Below are positions 1 to 9,901 of a stretch of 64,000 nt of DNA, piece by piece. Numbering within the stretch: the stretch's first letter is position 1; every line of letters begins with the position of its first letter. The translations under genes and the position numbers were made by a program. The DNA is from Lactobacillus sp. HBUAS51381 (GTDB lineage Bacteria > Bacillota > Bacilli > Lactobacillales > Lactobacillaceae): positions 1-64,000 of the forward strand of contig NZ_JAAVSC010000012.1 of the NCBI RefSeq assembly GCF_012641095.1, in the 5' to 3' direction. Below the pieces are notes generated by a model that saw only the letters and a list, made by a program, of their open reading frames with translations, was not told where the DNA came from and did no database searches.

Positions 1-90
1 GATGGACACCTTTGCCTTCGGCTCGTGGTTCCGACTACTACGGCCCACAGCGGATTTTCACCGCCTAGTTAGCGCCCATGCCGGGCGCAC
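1..90 (-). mobile_element. 5' end of a class C group II intron (truncated by the window edge)
   Basis: Read on the minus strand from 90 downward, the sequence begins GTGCGCCCGGCATGGGCGC, which fits the group II intron 5' consensus GUGYG and closely resembles the start of the Oceanobacillus iheyensis class C intron as I remember it. A GGTGAAAATCC segment and a GCAAAGGTGTCC segment follow in the expected order for domain I. The first intron base abuts the T-tract of the glmS terminator (91-121), and class C introns are known to insert just behind intrinsic terminators. The catalytic domain V and any reverse transcriptase gene would lie outside the window, so intactness is unknown. Confidence 0.8.
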
Positions 91-121
91 AACAAAAAGT
101 CGCCCAATCACTGGACGACTT
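91..121 (-). terminator. glmS intrinsic terminator
   Basis: On the minus strand a 10-bp stem (AAGTCGTCCA with TGGGCGACTT, loop GTGAT) is followed by TTTTTGTT. It lies 25 bases after the glmS stop and is the apparent target of the group II intron. Confidence 0.9.
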
Positions 122-145
122 CGTTAATTATTTCAAGTTCAAGGC

Positions 146-1969
146 TTATTCAACCGTGACACTCTTGGCCAAGTTCCGTGGCTTATCCACGTCCAAGCCC
201 TTGTTCAAGCTGGTGTAGTAAGCCAACAATTGGGCCGGTACCACACTCAGTAATGGCATTAACATTTCGTCAACGTCTGGCAAGATCAGGTCGTCGCCGT
301 CAATGGCTAAGCCCTCACGCACGATGGTCAAAGTCTTGGCCCCCCGTGCCATGGTTTCTTGCAGATTACTCCGCGTCAACCCAGCCGTCTTGGCCTGAGT
401 GATGAACCCGATCACTGGCGTATCCTTTTCGATCAAGGCAATCGTTCCGTGCTTCAATTCACCAGAGGCGAACCCTTCAGCTTGCACGTAAGAGATTTCC
501 TTTAACTTCAAAGCAGCTTCTAGAGAAACCGCGTGGTCAATCCCACGGCCAATGTAGAAGGCCCGGTTAGATTGCATCAGATAGTCGTTGGCAATCTTTT
601 CCAACTTATCCTTTTCATCAACAATGGCTTGCATCCCCGTAGCGACCAGACCCAATTGTTGACGAACGTTGAAGTCCTGCGCCACAATCTGACCGGTAGC
701 TTCACCCAACGCCTTTGCCAAGATGGCTTCCAATGCGATTTGCGCTGTGTAGGCCTTGGTCGAAGCCACAGCGATTTCTGGACCGGCGTGGAGCAACAAC
801 GTGTAGGTCGCTTCACGAGACAACGTGGAGTTCTGTACGTTGGTGATGGTCAGGCTTGGGTAGCCAGCGTCATTGACGTTAACCAACACTTCACGACTAT
901 CGGCCGTTTCGCCGGACTGGGTCAAGAAGATAAAGAATGGCTTCTTGGACAGCATCGGTTGTTCGTAGGCAAACTCGGAAGAAACGTGCACTTCCGTTGG
1001 GATGTGGGCCAGCTTTTCAAAAAGTCGCTTGCCGACTAACCCAGCATGGTAACTGGTCCCGGCACCGACGATGTACAACCGATCCGCCGCCTGCATGGCA
1101 TCCAATAGCTTCTGGTCAATCTGAGGAACACCGTGTTCTGACAAGTAGGTTTGGGCCAACTTGCGCATCACGTTTGGTTGTTCGTCGACTTCCTTGAGCA
1201 TGTAGAAAGGATACGTTCCCTTGTCAGCTTCGTCCGCGTTCATGTCAACGTGGAATGGCTTACGTTCAACTGGGTTCCCTTGGGCATCTTGAATCGCCAC
1301 CTTGTCAGGCGTGATGGTTACAACTTCACCATCCATTAATTCCAAGAAGTCGTGGGTCTCCTTCAACATTGCCAAGGCATCGGAACAGACCACGTTGAAG
1401 CCATCGGCAACCCCGATCAAGAGTGGACTCTTGTTCTTAGCCACGAACAAGGTATCCGGCTGTTCACGATCCATCATCAGAAAGGCATATGAAGACCCCT
1501 TGAGGAGACTTAACGTCTTCAAGAAGGCCGCCTTAGCATCCAAGTTTTCCTCAACCGCAAACTTATCGATTAACTGGACCACAACTTCGGTATCCGTTTG
1601 GCTTCTAAATGGCACATCGCTCAAATACTTCGCTTTGAGTTCTTGGAAGTTATCGATCACACCATTGTGAACCAAGTAGAACCGATCATCGTTGGAAAAG
1701 TGAGGATGCGCATTGGCCTCGCTGACAACCCCATGAGTCGCCCAACGCGTATGACCGATCCCGGTTGACCCATGAACACCGGCAGTGGCGGACACTTTAG
1801 AACGTAATTCGGAAATCCGGCCCTTGGTCTTGACCAGGTAATCCTGTCCCTTTTGATCGTTCACATAAATTCCGGCTGAATCATAGCCCCGGTATTCGAG
1901 CTTTTCGAGTCCGTTTAGTAAGATTTTAACGGCATTGTCATTCCCAGTAACACCAACAATTCCACACAT
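146..1969 (-). CDS. glmS: Glutamine--fructose-6-phosphate aminotransferase
   Basis: This cytoplasmic enzyme converts fructose-6-phosphate and glutamine to glucosamine-6-phosphate, the entry step to UDP-GlcNAc for peptidoglycan. The 607-residue protein starts MCGIVGV, whose cysteine is the class II amidotransferase nucleophile. An N-terminal amidase domain (about 1-220) is followed by two SIS sugar-isomerase domains (GAGTSYHAG near residue 300) and the standard C-terminus ending KSVTVE. The start at 1969 is chosen because the catalytic cysteine must follow the first methionine, and AAGGAAG lies upstream of it; a longer frame to 2005 would bury it. The gene stands alone between its own promoter and terminator, beside the glmM operon that carries the next enzyme of the pathway. 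Confidence 0.97.
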   Translation of the reverse strand: MCGIVGVTGNDNAVKILLNGLEKLEYRGYDSAGIYVNDQKGQDYLVKTKGRISELRSKVSATAGVHGSTGIGHTRWATHGVVSEANAHPHFSNDDRFYLVHNGVIDNFQELKAKYLSDVPFRSQTDTEVVVQLIDKFAVEENLDAKAAFLKTLSLLKGSSYAFLMMDREQPDTLFVAKNKSPLLIGVADGFNVVCSDALAMLKETHDFLELMDGEVVTITPDKVAIQDAQGNPVERKPFHVDMNADEADKGTYPFYMLKEVDEQPNVMRKLAQTYLSEHGVPQIDQKLLDAMQAADRLYIVGAGTSYHAGLVGKRLFEKLAHIPTEVHVSSEFAYEQPMLSKKPFFIFLTQSGETADSREVLVNVNDAGYPSLTITNVQNSTLSREATYTLLLHAGPEIAVASTKAYTAQIALEAILAKALGEATGQIVAQDFNVRQQLGLVATGMQAIVDEKDKLEKIANDYLMQSNRAFYIGRGIDHAVSLEAALKLKEISYVQAEGFASGELKHGTIALIEKDTPVIGFITQAKTAGLTRSNLQETMARGAKTLTIVREGLAIDGDDLILPDVDEMLMPLLSVVPAQLLAYYTSLNKGLDVDKPRNLAKSVTVE

Positions 1970-2102
1970 AAGTTTTCTTCCTTTTCTCGACGCCAGTCCC
2001 GGCAAATGCCAAGAGGGTCGTTAAATTAAAATAGAAATGTATCTGTTTTCTTTAAAATTGGTATAGACTGAAACGTTTTGAAAAACATTTCTGAATGTCT
2101 TT

Positions 2103-2131
2103 ACTCTACAGCGTTTGCCAAAGGTTGTCAA
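2103..2131 (-). promoter_or_regulatory. Sigma-A promoter for glmS
   Basis: On the minus strand TTGACA (2126-2131) and TAGAGT (2103-2108) are separated by 17 bases. This implies a glmS leader of about 125 nt. I do not see the conserved core of the glmS ribozyme in that leader. Confidence 0.7.
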
Positions 2132-2180
2132 TCAAAAAATCTCGAACTGGTCTATCATCATATTTATTATAATTTTTCAT

Positions 2181-2213
2181 GAAAAAAGCGCCCAACCAAC
2201 GTGGCCGGGTGCC
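2181..2213 (-). terminator. glmM operon terminator
   Basis: A G+C-rich stem on the minus strand (GCACCCGGCC with GGTTGGGCGC, with wobble pairs and one mismatch) is followed by TTTTTTC, shortly after the glmM stop. Confidence 0.8.
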
Positions 2214-2260
2214 CTCTTTCATGATTTTTTTCAATTGGTCTATTTACGCATTGCCTGCGT

Positions 2261-3616
2261 TTAGTCGACGCCCACTTCGGCACGGACTACCGCAGCGATT
2301 CGTTCGACATACGCCGCAACGGATTCCTCGGTTGGAGCTTCGGCCATGACCCGGAGTAACGGTTCCGTCCCTGAAGGGCGAACCAAGACTCGGCCATCGC
2401 CAGCCATTTCCTTTTCAACGGTCGCAATAGCGGCCTGAACCTTTGGATTCTCTTGTGCGGCTTGCTTGTCCGCAACCTTGATGTTAACCAACTTTTGCGG
2501 GTAGGTCGTCACATCGGCGGCGAGTTCGGATAACTTCTTCCCCGTCACCTTCAGGATGTGCAGCAGTTGCAGACTGGTCAGTAAGCCATCACCGGTCGTG
2601 TTGAAGTCCAAGAAGACAACGTGGCCGGACTGTTCGCCACCCAGGTTGTAGCCGGATCTGCGCATTTCTTCCACCACGTAACGGTCCCCGACCTTGGTCT
2701 TGACGGACTTGAGGTCGTGGGCAGCCATGGCCTTGTACATCCCCAGGTTACTCATGACCGTGGTCACAATCGTATCCTTCTTCAACCGACCGTGTTCGGC
2801 CATGTACTTCCCACAAATGTACATGATCTTATCGCCATCGACGATTTGACCAGTCTCATCTACGGCAATGCACCGGTCACCGTCCCCATCAAAGGCTAAC
2901 CCAACCTGGGCCCCCTTTTCGACAACAAACTTCTGCAGTTGTTCGGGATGGGTCGAGCCGACCTGATCATTGATGTTCAGACCGTTGGGCGTGGTGGCAA
3001 TGGTATCGAAATCAAGGTTCAGATCCGCGTAAAGCCGAGAAACCAATCCACTCGTGGCCCCGTTAGCGGAGTCTACGGCAATATGCAGGCCTTCGAGGTC
3101 ATCGGCAATGGTTTGTTCCAAGAACTGAATGTACTTTTGACTGCCTTCGGAATAGTCTTCGACCGTCCCTAAACCATCCGTGGCTGGCCGAGGAAGCTTA
3201 TCGTCCGGCGCATCCAACAGGGCTTCAATCTCTTCTTCCATTTCGTCGGAAAGCTTGTAGCCGTCGTTCCCAAAATACTTGATCCCATTGTATTCTACCG
3301 GATTGTGGGAAGCCGTAATCATGACCCCTGCGGCAGCGCCCTGTGTCCGAACCAGGTAGGCCACGGCCGGCGTGGAGATGACGCCCAGACGGAGCACTTC
3401 AATCCCGACTGATAACAGTCCCGCTACCAACGCATTTTCCAGTAATTGGCCGGAAATCCGCGTGTCGCGCGCCACGAGAACTTGTGGGTGCTTATTTTCA
3501 CTGTCTGCGTGTTGCGTCAAAACGTAGCCGCCAAACCGGCCAACCTTAAAGGCTAATTCTGGGGTTAACTCTTGGTTCGCAACGCCCCGGACGCCATCAG
3601 TTCCAAAATACTTCAT
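2261..3616 (-). CDS. glmM: Phosphoglucosamine mutase
   Basis: GlmM converts glucosamine-6-phosphate to glucosamine-1-phosphate, directly after GlmS. The 451-residue protein starts [11 protein letters not shown], has the phosphoserine loop TASHNP near residue 100, the metal loop DGDGDR near 240 and the sugar-phosphate loop RPSGTEP near the C-terminus, all in the usual order and at normal length. The start at 3616 is preferred over an upstream ATG at 3631 because GAGGAAG sits at the right distance before it. The gene is the last of the cdaA-cdaR-glmM operon, an arrangement widely kept in Firmicutes, where GlmM protein is known to bind and restrain CdaA. Confidence 0.97.
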   Translation of the reverse strand: MKYFGTDGVRGVANQELTPELAFKVGRFGGYVLTQHADSENKHPQVLVARDTRISGQLLENALVAGLLSVGIEVLRLGVISTPAVAYLVRTQGAAAGVMITASHNPVEYNGIKYFGNDGYKLSDEMEEEIEALLDAPDDKLPRPATDGLGTVEDYSEGSQKYIQFLEQTIADDLEGLHIAVDSANGATSGLVSRLYADLNLDFDTIATTPNGLNINDQVGSTHPEQLQKFVVEKGAQVGLAFDGDGDRCIAVDETGQIVDGDKIMYICGKYMAEHGRLKKDTIVTTVMSNLGMYKAMAAHDLKSVKTKVGDRYVVEEMRRSGYNLGGEQSGHVVFLDFNTTGDGLLTSLQLLHILKVTGKKLSELAADVTTYPQKLVNIKVADKQAAQENPKVQAAIATVEKEMAGDGRVLVRPSGTEPLLRVMAEAPTEESVAAYVERIAAVVRAEVGVD

Positions 3617-3648
3617 CGTAATCTTCCTCATTTCTCAAACAATTTTCG

Positions 3649-4617
3649 TTAATTTGCGGTTGCCTTGATCGTCACCTTAATGGTGGAGGGGTCAAAGGCG
3701 GTGACATTATTATCATTCGTATCGAGGGTGACGGTCTTCGTGGTATTGTTCTTGACGTCACTGACGTCAACGTCCACGGCAACATTGTCGAGGGCCTTCA
3801 GTTGAGAAGCACTCCCATAGGCCGTCACCTTTGATACGTTACTGGTTAGTTTATAGGTCGTTCCGGACGAGCCGTTCTTCGCATTCAGGTCTAAACCAAC
3901 CTTCTTGCTCTCGCCATCAGACGTGATCGGCAGGTTCGCCGTGGTCGTCGACGGCGTTAAGATCACGTTGACCGTGTTCCCACTGCCGTCCACCGCTTCG
4001 ATCACGGCTTGGCTATTCACCGTCTTCTTGGTGTTTTGGGGAACCGACAACTGCGCAATCACCTGTTTAATACGTGAAATCTCGTTGGCCGCCCCCGTGG
4101 CTTTAACACTCGTCACATCGGAAGTGGCTTTTCCTGCAGAATATCCCGCGGCAATATTTTGACTATTGTACCGCACTTTCACGGGATACGAAACGGTCTT
4201 ACGTGGTTCAATATCAACCGTGATCTTCGAAGGCGAAATGCTGGATTCAATCTCATGATTCAGCCCCTCTTGATGCAGGGTCACCTTGTGCTTACCCACG
4301 CCCAGATCGCTCAGGGCGGCGTACACCTTAAAGTTCTGAGTGTTCGCGGTCGTGGTGACCAACGCCAGCGGCCCTCGCAGGGTCACCTTGACCTTCTGCG
4401 GGTACCCCGTCACGAAGTACTTATTGCTGTTGACGTTGAGTTGTAAAGGGACCGACACCTTCATGGTCTTGGTCGCCGTCAGGGACGTATTGTTCGTCGA
4501 ACTGGTCGACTGCGTGCTGGTTGACGACTTGGTACTGTTGACATAGAAGAACAGGAGAATGGCCAAGATTAACGCGAGAATGCGGTACAACCATGTTGTG
4601 TAACGCTCGTTTTTCAT
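3649..4617 (-). CDS. cdaR: YbbR-domain regulator of CdaA
   Basis: CdaR is the extracytoplasmic YbbR protein that modulates the diadenylate cyclase CdaA. The 322-residue product has a short basic N-terminus, one membrane anchor (about 12-27, rich in Leu and Ile) and then repeated beta-rich YbbR segments rich in Thr, Ser and Val. It ends in a hydrophilic Thr/Lys-rich stretch. The start codon overlaps the cdaA stop by one base, so translation is probably coupled, and glmM follows 32 bases later. Function is assigned from the family and the conserved gene order. Confidence 0.93.
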   Translation of the reverse strand: MKNERYTTWLYRILALILAILLFFYVNSTKSSTSTQSTSSTNNTSLTATKTMKVSVPLQLNVNSNKYFVTGYPQKVKVTLRGPLALVTTTANTQNFKVYAALSDLGVGKHKVTLHQEGLNHEIESSISPSKITVDIEPRKTVSYPVKVRYNSQNIAAGYSAGKATSDVTSVKATGAANEISRIKQVIAQLSVPQNTKKTVNSQAVIEAVDGSGNTVNVILTPSTTTANLPITSDGESKKVGLDLNAKNGSSGTTYKLTSNVSKVTAYGSASQLKALDNVAVDVDVSDVKNNTTKTVTLDTNDNNVTAFDPSTIKVTIKATAN

Positions 4618-5465
4618 TAGCGCCGCCCCCCTCTAAATCGTTGATCGAACCAATCCAACGCCTTAACCAAGACGTTACCATTATCGGCGGCCTCTTCATT
4701 AACCAACTCATCGCGCAAGAATTTCAGATAATCCGCCTGCGTTAACCCCCGCAGTAACTCATTGTTCTTGGTGATTGAGACTTCACCGGTTTCCTCAGAG
4801 ATCACGATCGTCAACGCATCCGTCACTTCCGAAATCCCCACGGCCGCCCGGTGACGTGTTCCCAATTCTTTCGGAATCAGGTTACTCTCGGACAGCGGCA
4901 GGTAGGCTGCGGCCACCGCAATGCGATTATCACGAATAATGACCGCACCATCATGTAGTGGCGTGTTGGGGATAAAGATGTTAATCAACAGTTCACCCGT
5001 TAATTCCGCATCCAAATCAATCCCCGTTTCAATGTAATCCTCCAACCCGGTATCGCGTTGAATGGTCATTAACGCCCCTATCCGCCGTTTGGACATGTAC
5101 TGAATCGCCTTATCCAGGCCCTCAATCATGTGATTGGCCGCTTCGTTTTCGTGCCGAATCCGCACAAACAAGGAACCGCGACCCAGATGTTCCAGCCCCC
5201 GTCGAATCTCGGGCTGGAAGATGATAATGATGGCGATAACCCCCCAGTTGATGACCTGATCGACCAACCACGATACCGTGTTGAGGCCCAGGTAAGCACT
5301 GACGAACTTCACCAATAGAATCAAGATGACGCCCCGGAAAAGCTGAATGGCTTTGGTTCCCCGTAGCATCACGATCAATTCATAAATGACAAACCAGACG
5401 ACCAAAATGTCGAGTAGGTTGACTAGATTCCCTATTGTAAGGAGATTGCCCCAATCCAGGTTCAT
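4617..5465 (-). CDS. cdaA: Membrane diadenylate cyclase
   Basis: CdaA joins two ATP to make c-di-AMP, the essential second messenger for potassium, osmolyte and cell-wall control in Firmicutes. The 282-residue protein has three hydrophobic helices in the first about 90 residues and a DAC domain with the catalytic DGAVII and RHRAA motifs (near 170-220). The start at 5465 has GGAGG spaced well before it. It is the first gene of cdaA-cdaR-glmM. Confidence 0.96.
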   Translation of the reverse strand: MNLDWGNLLTIGNLVNLLDILVVWFVIYELIVMLRGTKAIQLFRGVILILLVKFVSAYLGLNTVSWLVDQVINWGVIAIIIIFQPEIRRGLEHLGRGSLFVRIRHENEAANHMIEGLDKAIQYMSKRRIGALMTIQRDTGLEDYIETGIDLDAELTGELLINIFIPNTPLHDGAVIIRDNRIAVAAAYLPLSESNLIPKELGTRHRAAVGISEVTDALTIVISEETGEVSITKNNELLRGLTQADYLKFLRDELVNEEAADNGNVLVKALDWFDQRFRGGRR

Positions 5466-5495
5466 GACTTTCCCTCCAAATTGAATTCAGATTTA

Positions 5496-5504
5496 ATTAT
5501 AGCA
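5496..5504 (-). promoter_or_regulatory. Extended -10 promoter for cdaA
   Basis: On the minus strand TGCTATAAT lies about 30 bases before the cdaA start. No good -35 is seen, which is common for extended -10 promoters. Confidence 0.6.
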
Positions 5505-5710
5505 CGGGGTCGCTGACATTTCGCCCCGAATCGGTAGAATGCCATGCAAATCCCACCGAACCCCCGCAAAATTTACAGAAACGTTAAGCTCCACTTAAAT
5601 CAGCCTTTTCTCAAAAAGATTCTGGTAAACTAGAAGTCATATTCTGTTCGTTTTTACCCCAAAGGCTGTAAAATGAAGACAGAGACTTGACGAAAGGATT
5701 GTGATGGCTA

Positions 5711-6376
5711 ATGAATCGGCGGGCCCGGTGGGAAATTCGAATATTCTTTGTGGCTTGGCTGATTTTTCTGTACTTCCGTGCCAAGGATCCCTTCTCGTTT
5801 CTGTTGTTAAATACCTTTCTGGGGTACATCCCGATCGAACTGAGCTTCCATCTGGGAAAGCACAAGCCGCAGAGCGCCTGGCTCTTCTGGCCGTTGGTGC
5901 TTCTCTGGTTGTTGTTCTATCCAAATGCCCCTTACTTACTGACCGATCTGTTCCACCTATCGTTGCTTCGGCCGTACGCCCTAAGTGGCCTGTTACGCGT
6001 CACGCCTCACCTGTGGATCTACTTCACCTACATGATTGTCAGTGCCATGAGCTGCACATTATTGGGCTTTTGGAGCCTCAATTACGTCAGTCAGGTCATC
6101 AGCACCCGCATGGCGAAGGGCAATCACGCCGTTCGTATCCTGATCGTTTTACTGTTGACCTTCCTAACCTCGGTGGGACTTTATATTGGCCGCTTTTTGC
6201 GGATTCACACCATCTATCTCTTCATTAATCCCGAACAGTTCATTCGGCCTATCATGGATATGTGGACCGGCAACATGTGGATCTTTGTCGGATTGCTTAC
6301 CTTCATCCAGCTCTTCTGTTACTGGATTCTCTACCTAATTATGCACAATAGCGGGCATGACGAATTACCCGATTAA
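5711..6376 (+). CDS. DUF1361 multispanning membrane protein
   Basis: This 221-residue protein has about six hydrophobic segments joined by short loops and matches the DUF1361 pattern: an N-terminal basic start, then PNAPYLLTDLFHL, which is typical of that family, and a tryptophan-rich C-terminal segment. No reaction is known for the family. The frame is closed upstream by a stop, so ATG 5711 is the only ATG near the GAAAGGA ribosome site, although the spacing of about 11 is slightly long. It is monocistronic, read away from cdaA, and ends at its own terminator. Confidence 0.8.
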   Translation: MNRRARWEIRIFFVAWLIFLYFRAKDPFSFLLLNTFLGYIPIELSFHLGKHKPQSAWLFWPLVLLWLLFYPNAPYLLTDLFHLSLLRPYALSGLLRVTPHLWIYFTYMIVSAMSCTLLGFWSLNYVSQVISTRMAKGNHAVRILIVLLLTFLTSVGLYIGRFLRIHTIYLFINPEQFIRPIMDMWTGNMWIFVGLLTFIQLFCYWILYLIMHNSGHDELPD

Positions 6377-6383
6377 CCATCAT

Positions 6384-6418
6384 GGACGACGACCTTTTAT
6401 CGGTTGGCGTCCTTTTTT
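6384..6418 (+). terminator. Terminator of the DUF1361 gene
   Basis: GGACGACGACC pairs with GGTTGGCGTCC across a six- to seven-base loop, followed by TTTTTT. Confidence 0.9.
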
Positions 6419-6664
6419 GATCTTGGCAGGGGGAGATTAGCCGACTGGAGCTTGCGGCCGAATGACGACCACTAACGCTTTCGGACCGTCTGTGGATCGA
6501 GCAGCGATTCGCCAGTTCAAACTAAGAACCAAAATCAGGTCCTAGCTTGGCCCACCCTGTCACGGCATGTCAGACTAAATCCGACGAACAGCGAGGTAGT
6601 TGACCGAACCCCCCACCGCTTACTTAACAAGACCTACCTATTCGCATTATCACTAGCTTACACC
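6419..6664. other. Intergenic stretch with nothing recognised
   Basis: No frame with a ribosome site, no strong hairpin with a T-tract and no repeat shared with the rest of the window was seen here. Confidence 0.5.
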
Positions 6665-6711
6665 AAAGGCTGCGTTCCGCCATGCACTTGCATCGGCGAA
6701 ACGCAGCCTTT
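6665..6711. terminator. Long inverted repeat, probable nhaP terminator
   Basis: AAAGGCTGCGTT and AACGCAGCCTTT frame a stem of about 16 bp with a small internal mismatch. It lies 40 bases after the antiporter stop. T-tracts are short on both strands, so direction is uncertain. Confidence 0.65.
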
Positions 6712-6751
6712 ATTGTTGACCTTAATATCTCATGTTGACCGGAAGCCGGGA

Positions 6752-8890
6752 CTACTCGCCCTCTTCGTCCGACAACGACATGACTAAGACATTCTCCGCA
6801 TAATTCACGTATTGGCGCAAGTGGGTTGCCTTGGTCCAGGTGATGTTGCCAGCCTCCAATAGCGACTGAATTCCCGTCCGTTCGGCACCCAATGCGCGCA
6901 CCCGTAGCTTGTTAATCTGGTGCTGATAATCGTCGTTGCGATGCGGTGCCGTGGCGGCCTTGGCACGTTCAATCCGGTTACGGTACTGGACAATTAAGTG
7001 ATATACGGCCTGGTTATCGAACTGGGTTTCATCAATATCCGTTCGTGACAAATATTCCGATAACGCCTTGATAGCCGCTTTCGCCGTTTCCCGTTCAATC
7101 AGGTTATTCTCGGCATGCAGCCGATCCGTATCCTCCGAATGCAACCAGTAGGCCGCATCCCGCCACAAATGTTTAAAGAACCGCCGCCAATAATTAATCA
7201 CGCCCGGCATGGTATGACCGGAGACTTGGGTCAAACGCCCCTCCAGATTTTCAATGCGCCGCAAAGCCCCGACGTAGCTGGTCTGCGTGATTTTTTCGCC
7301 CTGTCGCAGTTCCTTGAGGGTGGCACGTTCGCCGTCAATAGCAACCTGCCGCAGCTTAATCTCATCATCCAACACTTTTTGCATGACCGTATCGGCCCGA
7401 TAACTCATCTCTAGGCGTCGGATAATGAACTGATAATCTAAGATCAAATCATATGCGGCTCGCTGATTGTTCGGTCGGCGTAGCTCTTCAATCTTGGAGA
7501 TCGCTAAGCGCATGATGTAGGCCCGTGCCTCTTCCTCACTAATCTGACGAATCGGCTCTTCGGGAAATTCTTCCTCGTCCTCATCATCCAGATTAATGTC
7601 GTTGGCAATGTCATCACTGGCGCTGGCTCGTGTCTGCAAGGGCTGCTTATCCGTCGAAATCAACGGCAACATGATGGTCGCCGCCACTAAACTGATAATA
7701 ATCACCCCAGAAGCAACGAACAGCATCAACGAGCGCGCCGGAAAACTAGCACCACTGGCGATCACCGTCGGCACCGAGAGCACCCCGGCCATGGTAACGG
7801 CGCCCCGGACACCGGACAGGCCGGATAAGATAGCCGTTCGGAAGCTCGGTCGCTCGTTGCTGTGATTATGCGTCAGCCGCTGGAAGAGAATGTATCCGTA
7901 CGTCCACAACGTCCGAATGGCCACTAACACCACCCATGCCATGAAGGCAAAGAACAGCGCCTGTCCCGTGTTAAATTGGCCGCCCTTGATCACCTGCGAC
8001 GTTGCGACGGGCAACTCGATTCCCAGAATAACGAACACAATCCCATTCAATGAGTAAATAATAATATCCCAAACTTTTTCAGTGACAAGTTTTAACTCTG
8101 GGGAATCCTCGACAATACGGCTCTCACGCGCATGGAACAACACGCCAGCCGTCACGACGGCAATAACCCCGGAGGCATGGGTAATTTCTTCAGTCACCAG
8201 GTAAATGACAAACGGTGTCGCAATCTGTAAGACCGTGTTAAAAATCACATCGTCAATGCCCTGCCGGCGCAGGATATCCATCAACAGCTGAATCGCCGTC
8301 ATGAAGATCAGCCCGGACAGGAACCCGACGATACTGATGTAAATGAAGTCGCCCACGGCCGTTCCCACCGAAAAAGCACCGGTAACGGTCGCCGCGATGG
8401 CGTACTTAAAGGCAATCAACCCACTGGCATCGTTGATCAGGCTTTCGCCACTCACCAAATGCATCAGGCTCGCCGGCAATTTGACCTGCTTAGAGATGGA
8501 CTGCACGGCCACCGGGTCGGTTGGCGACAGGATCGCCGCCAAGGCAAAGGCCACGGTCAACGGCATCTTCGGAATCAATTCGTAAATCAGAAAACCGCCC
8601 AGTAACGTGGTCAGAAAAACCAGCCAGATGGCATTTCCAAAGATGGGTCCGCGTAGCCGCCAGAGCTCTCGTTTCGGAAAGCGCCGACCATCGTTATACA
8701 GCAAGGGCGCAATAAACAGGAGTAAAAACCAATCAGTCTCAAGTGGCACCTCAAATTGCCACACCAGCGCGACCATGAGACCCAGCGCAATCTGAATCAA
8801 ACTGACGGGAATAAACGTGAGGTAGTGACTGATAATATTGGACAAAAGGACCAGGACAATTAACAGAATCACTGCTTCAACTATAGGCAC
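6752..8890 (-). CDS. CPA1-family Na+/H+ antiporter (NhaP-like)
   Basis: This 712-residue membrane protein exchanges cytoplasmic sodium (or another cation) for external protons. The first about 410 residues form the Na_H_Exchanger domain with the SPTDPVAV motif of the transport site, SGESLINDASG and GLSGVRGAVTMAG. An acidic stretch (about 430-450) then leads to a long cytoplasmic C-terminal region of about 270 residues rich in charged helices, as in many Lactobacillaceae NhaP proteins. The start is GTG at 8890, with AGGGGG eight bases upstream; the overlapping ATG is out of frame. murB lies 21 bases upstream, so the two may share a transcript. Confidence 0.93.
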   Translation of the reverse strand: MPIVEAVILLIVLVLLSNIISHYLTFIPVSLIQIALGLMVALVWQFEVPLETDWFLLLFIAPLLYNDGRRFPKRELWRLRGPIFGNAIWLVFLTTLLGGFLIYELIPKMPLTVAFALAAILSPTDPVAVQSISKQVKLPASLMHLVSGESLINDASGLIAFKYAIAATVTGAFSVGTAVGDFIYISIVGFLSGLIFMTAIQLLMDILRRQGIDDVIFNTVLQIATPFVIYLVTEEITHASGVIAVVTAGVLFHARESRIVEDSPELKLVTEKVWDIIIYSLNGIVFVILGIELPVATSQVIKGGQFNTGQALFFAFMAWVVLVAIRTLWTYGYILFQRLTHNHSNERPSFRTAILSGLSGVRGAVTMAGVLSVPTVIASGASFPARSLMLFVASGVIIISLVAATIMLPLISTDKQPLQTRASASDDIANDINLDDEDEEEFPEEPIRQISEEEARAYIMRLAISKIEELRRPNNQRAAYDLILDYQFIIRRLEMSYRADTVMQKVLDDEIKLRQVAIDGERATLKELRQGEKITQTSYVGALRRIENLEGRLTQVSGHTMPGVINYWRRFFKHLWRDAAYWLHSEDTDRLHAENNLIERETAKAAIKALSEYLSRTDIDETQFDNQAVYHLIVQYRNRIERAKAATAPHRNDDYQHQINKLRVRALGAERTGIQSLLEAGNITWTKATHLRQYVNYAENVLVMSLSDEEGE

Positions 8891-8911
8891 ATAGGGTTCC
8901 CCCTCTCTCTT

Positions 8912-9820
8912 TTAGTTTTGTGTTGGTTCTTCACCGATAATGCGGACTTCGGTTTCCAGATGAACCTGATCTTCTTGCCAAATCACATCCTGAATATGAT
9001 GAATCAGATTTAAGTAATCGGTCGCCGTTGCATGGTCAATGTTGACAATGAAACCGGCGTGCTTGGTAGAGACCTGCGCACCACCTAACTGAAAGCCCTG
9101 CAACCCAGCCGCTTGAATCAACTGCCCCGTATAATGACCTTCAGGGCGCTTAAACACACTCCCGCAAGACGGCAGGTCTAAAGGCTGTTTGGCCGCCCGA
9201 CGCGCATTCAGATCGTCCATCTGAGCTTGAATGGCTTGACCGTCACCGGGCGTCAAGGTAAAGGTCGCTGTAAGAATAATGTCATGATAGTCCTGAATCG
9301 AACTGTGCCGGTAACCAAAGTCCAGTTCTTTGGCGTTCAGTGTCCGAATCTCACCGGTCGGCGTCAGCACCTCAGCGGACGTCACCACCTCGCTGATCTC
9401 GCCACCGTAAGCTCCGGCATTCATGAAGACGGCACCACCGACGCTCCCGGGAATCCCAGCAGCGAATTCAACGCCGCTCAACGCAAACGACTGAGCCACC
9501 TGAGTGGTCTTAATCATGGCGGCGCCCGCCTCGGCTGTCACCGTGTGGCCATCGGTCGTGATGGTATTCATCTTTGTCAGAATCATCACCAGTCCCCGAA
9601 TACCACCATCGCGAACGATTAAATTACTGGCATTGCCAACAACCGTAACGGGCAGCTTTGCTTGGTTCGCATAGGCTAAGAGCGATTTTGTCTCCTGAAC
9701 GTTGGTGGGAAAGGCCAGATAATCGGCCGGCCCCCCGGTCAGCGTATGGGTATAATGCGCCAAGGGTTCATTTCGCAAAATTTCGATTGCTGGAAATGCT
9801 GCTGTAATCTCTTCCATCAT
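8912..9820 (-). CDS. murB: UDP-N-acetylenolpyruvoylglucosamine reductase
   Basis: MurB reduces UDP-GlcNAc-enolpyruvate to UDP-MurNAc with NADPH and FAD, in peptidoglycan precursor synthesis. FAD-binding motifs are seen in order: [24 protein letters not shown] and [18 protein letters not shown], followed by YRHSSIQ and the catalytic-region [11 protein letters not shown]. Length of 302 residues is normal for the Gram-positive type. The start at 9820 is chosen because AAGGGA lies nine bases upstream; the extra 17 residues of the longer frame have no homology feel and no ribosome site. Confidence 0.96.
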   Translation of the reverse strand: MMEEITAAFPAIEILRNEPLAHYTHTLTGGPADYLAFPTNVQETKSLLAYANQAKLPVTVVGNASNLIVRDGGIRGLVMILTKMNTITTDGHTVTAEAGAAMIKTTQVAQSFALSGVEFAAGIPGSVGGAVFMNAGAYGGEISEVVTSAEVLTPTGEIRTLNAKELDFGYRHSSIQDYHDIILTATFTLTPGDGQAIQAQMDDLNARRAAKQPLDLPSCGSVFKRPEGHYTGQLIQAAGLQGFQLGGAQVSTKHAGFIVNIDHATATDYLNLIHHIQDVIWQEDQVHLETEVRIIGEEPTQN

Positions 9821-9901
9821 AATTAAATTCCCTTCGTTTCTCAAAAAGTTAGCGTTCGTTTCGGGCATCACTGACCTTCAACGAACAACAGTCATAGCAT
9901 T

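Noticed and set aside
5611-5924. Two minus-strand frames upstream of cdaA
   Set aside because: They are antisense shadows of the DUF1361 gene and its leader.
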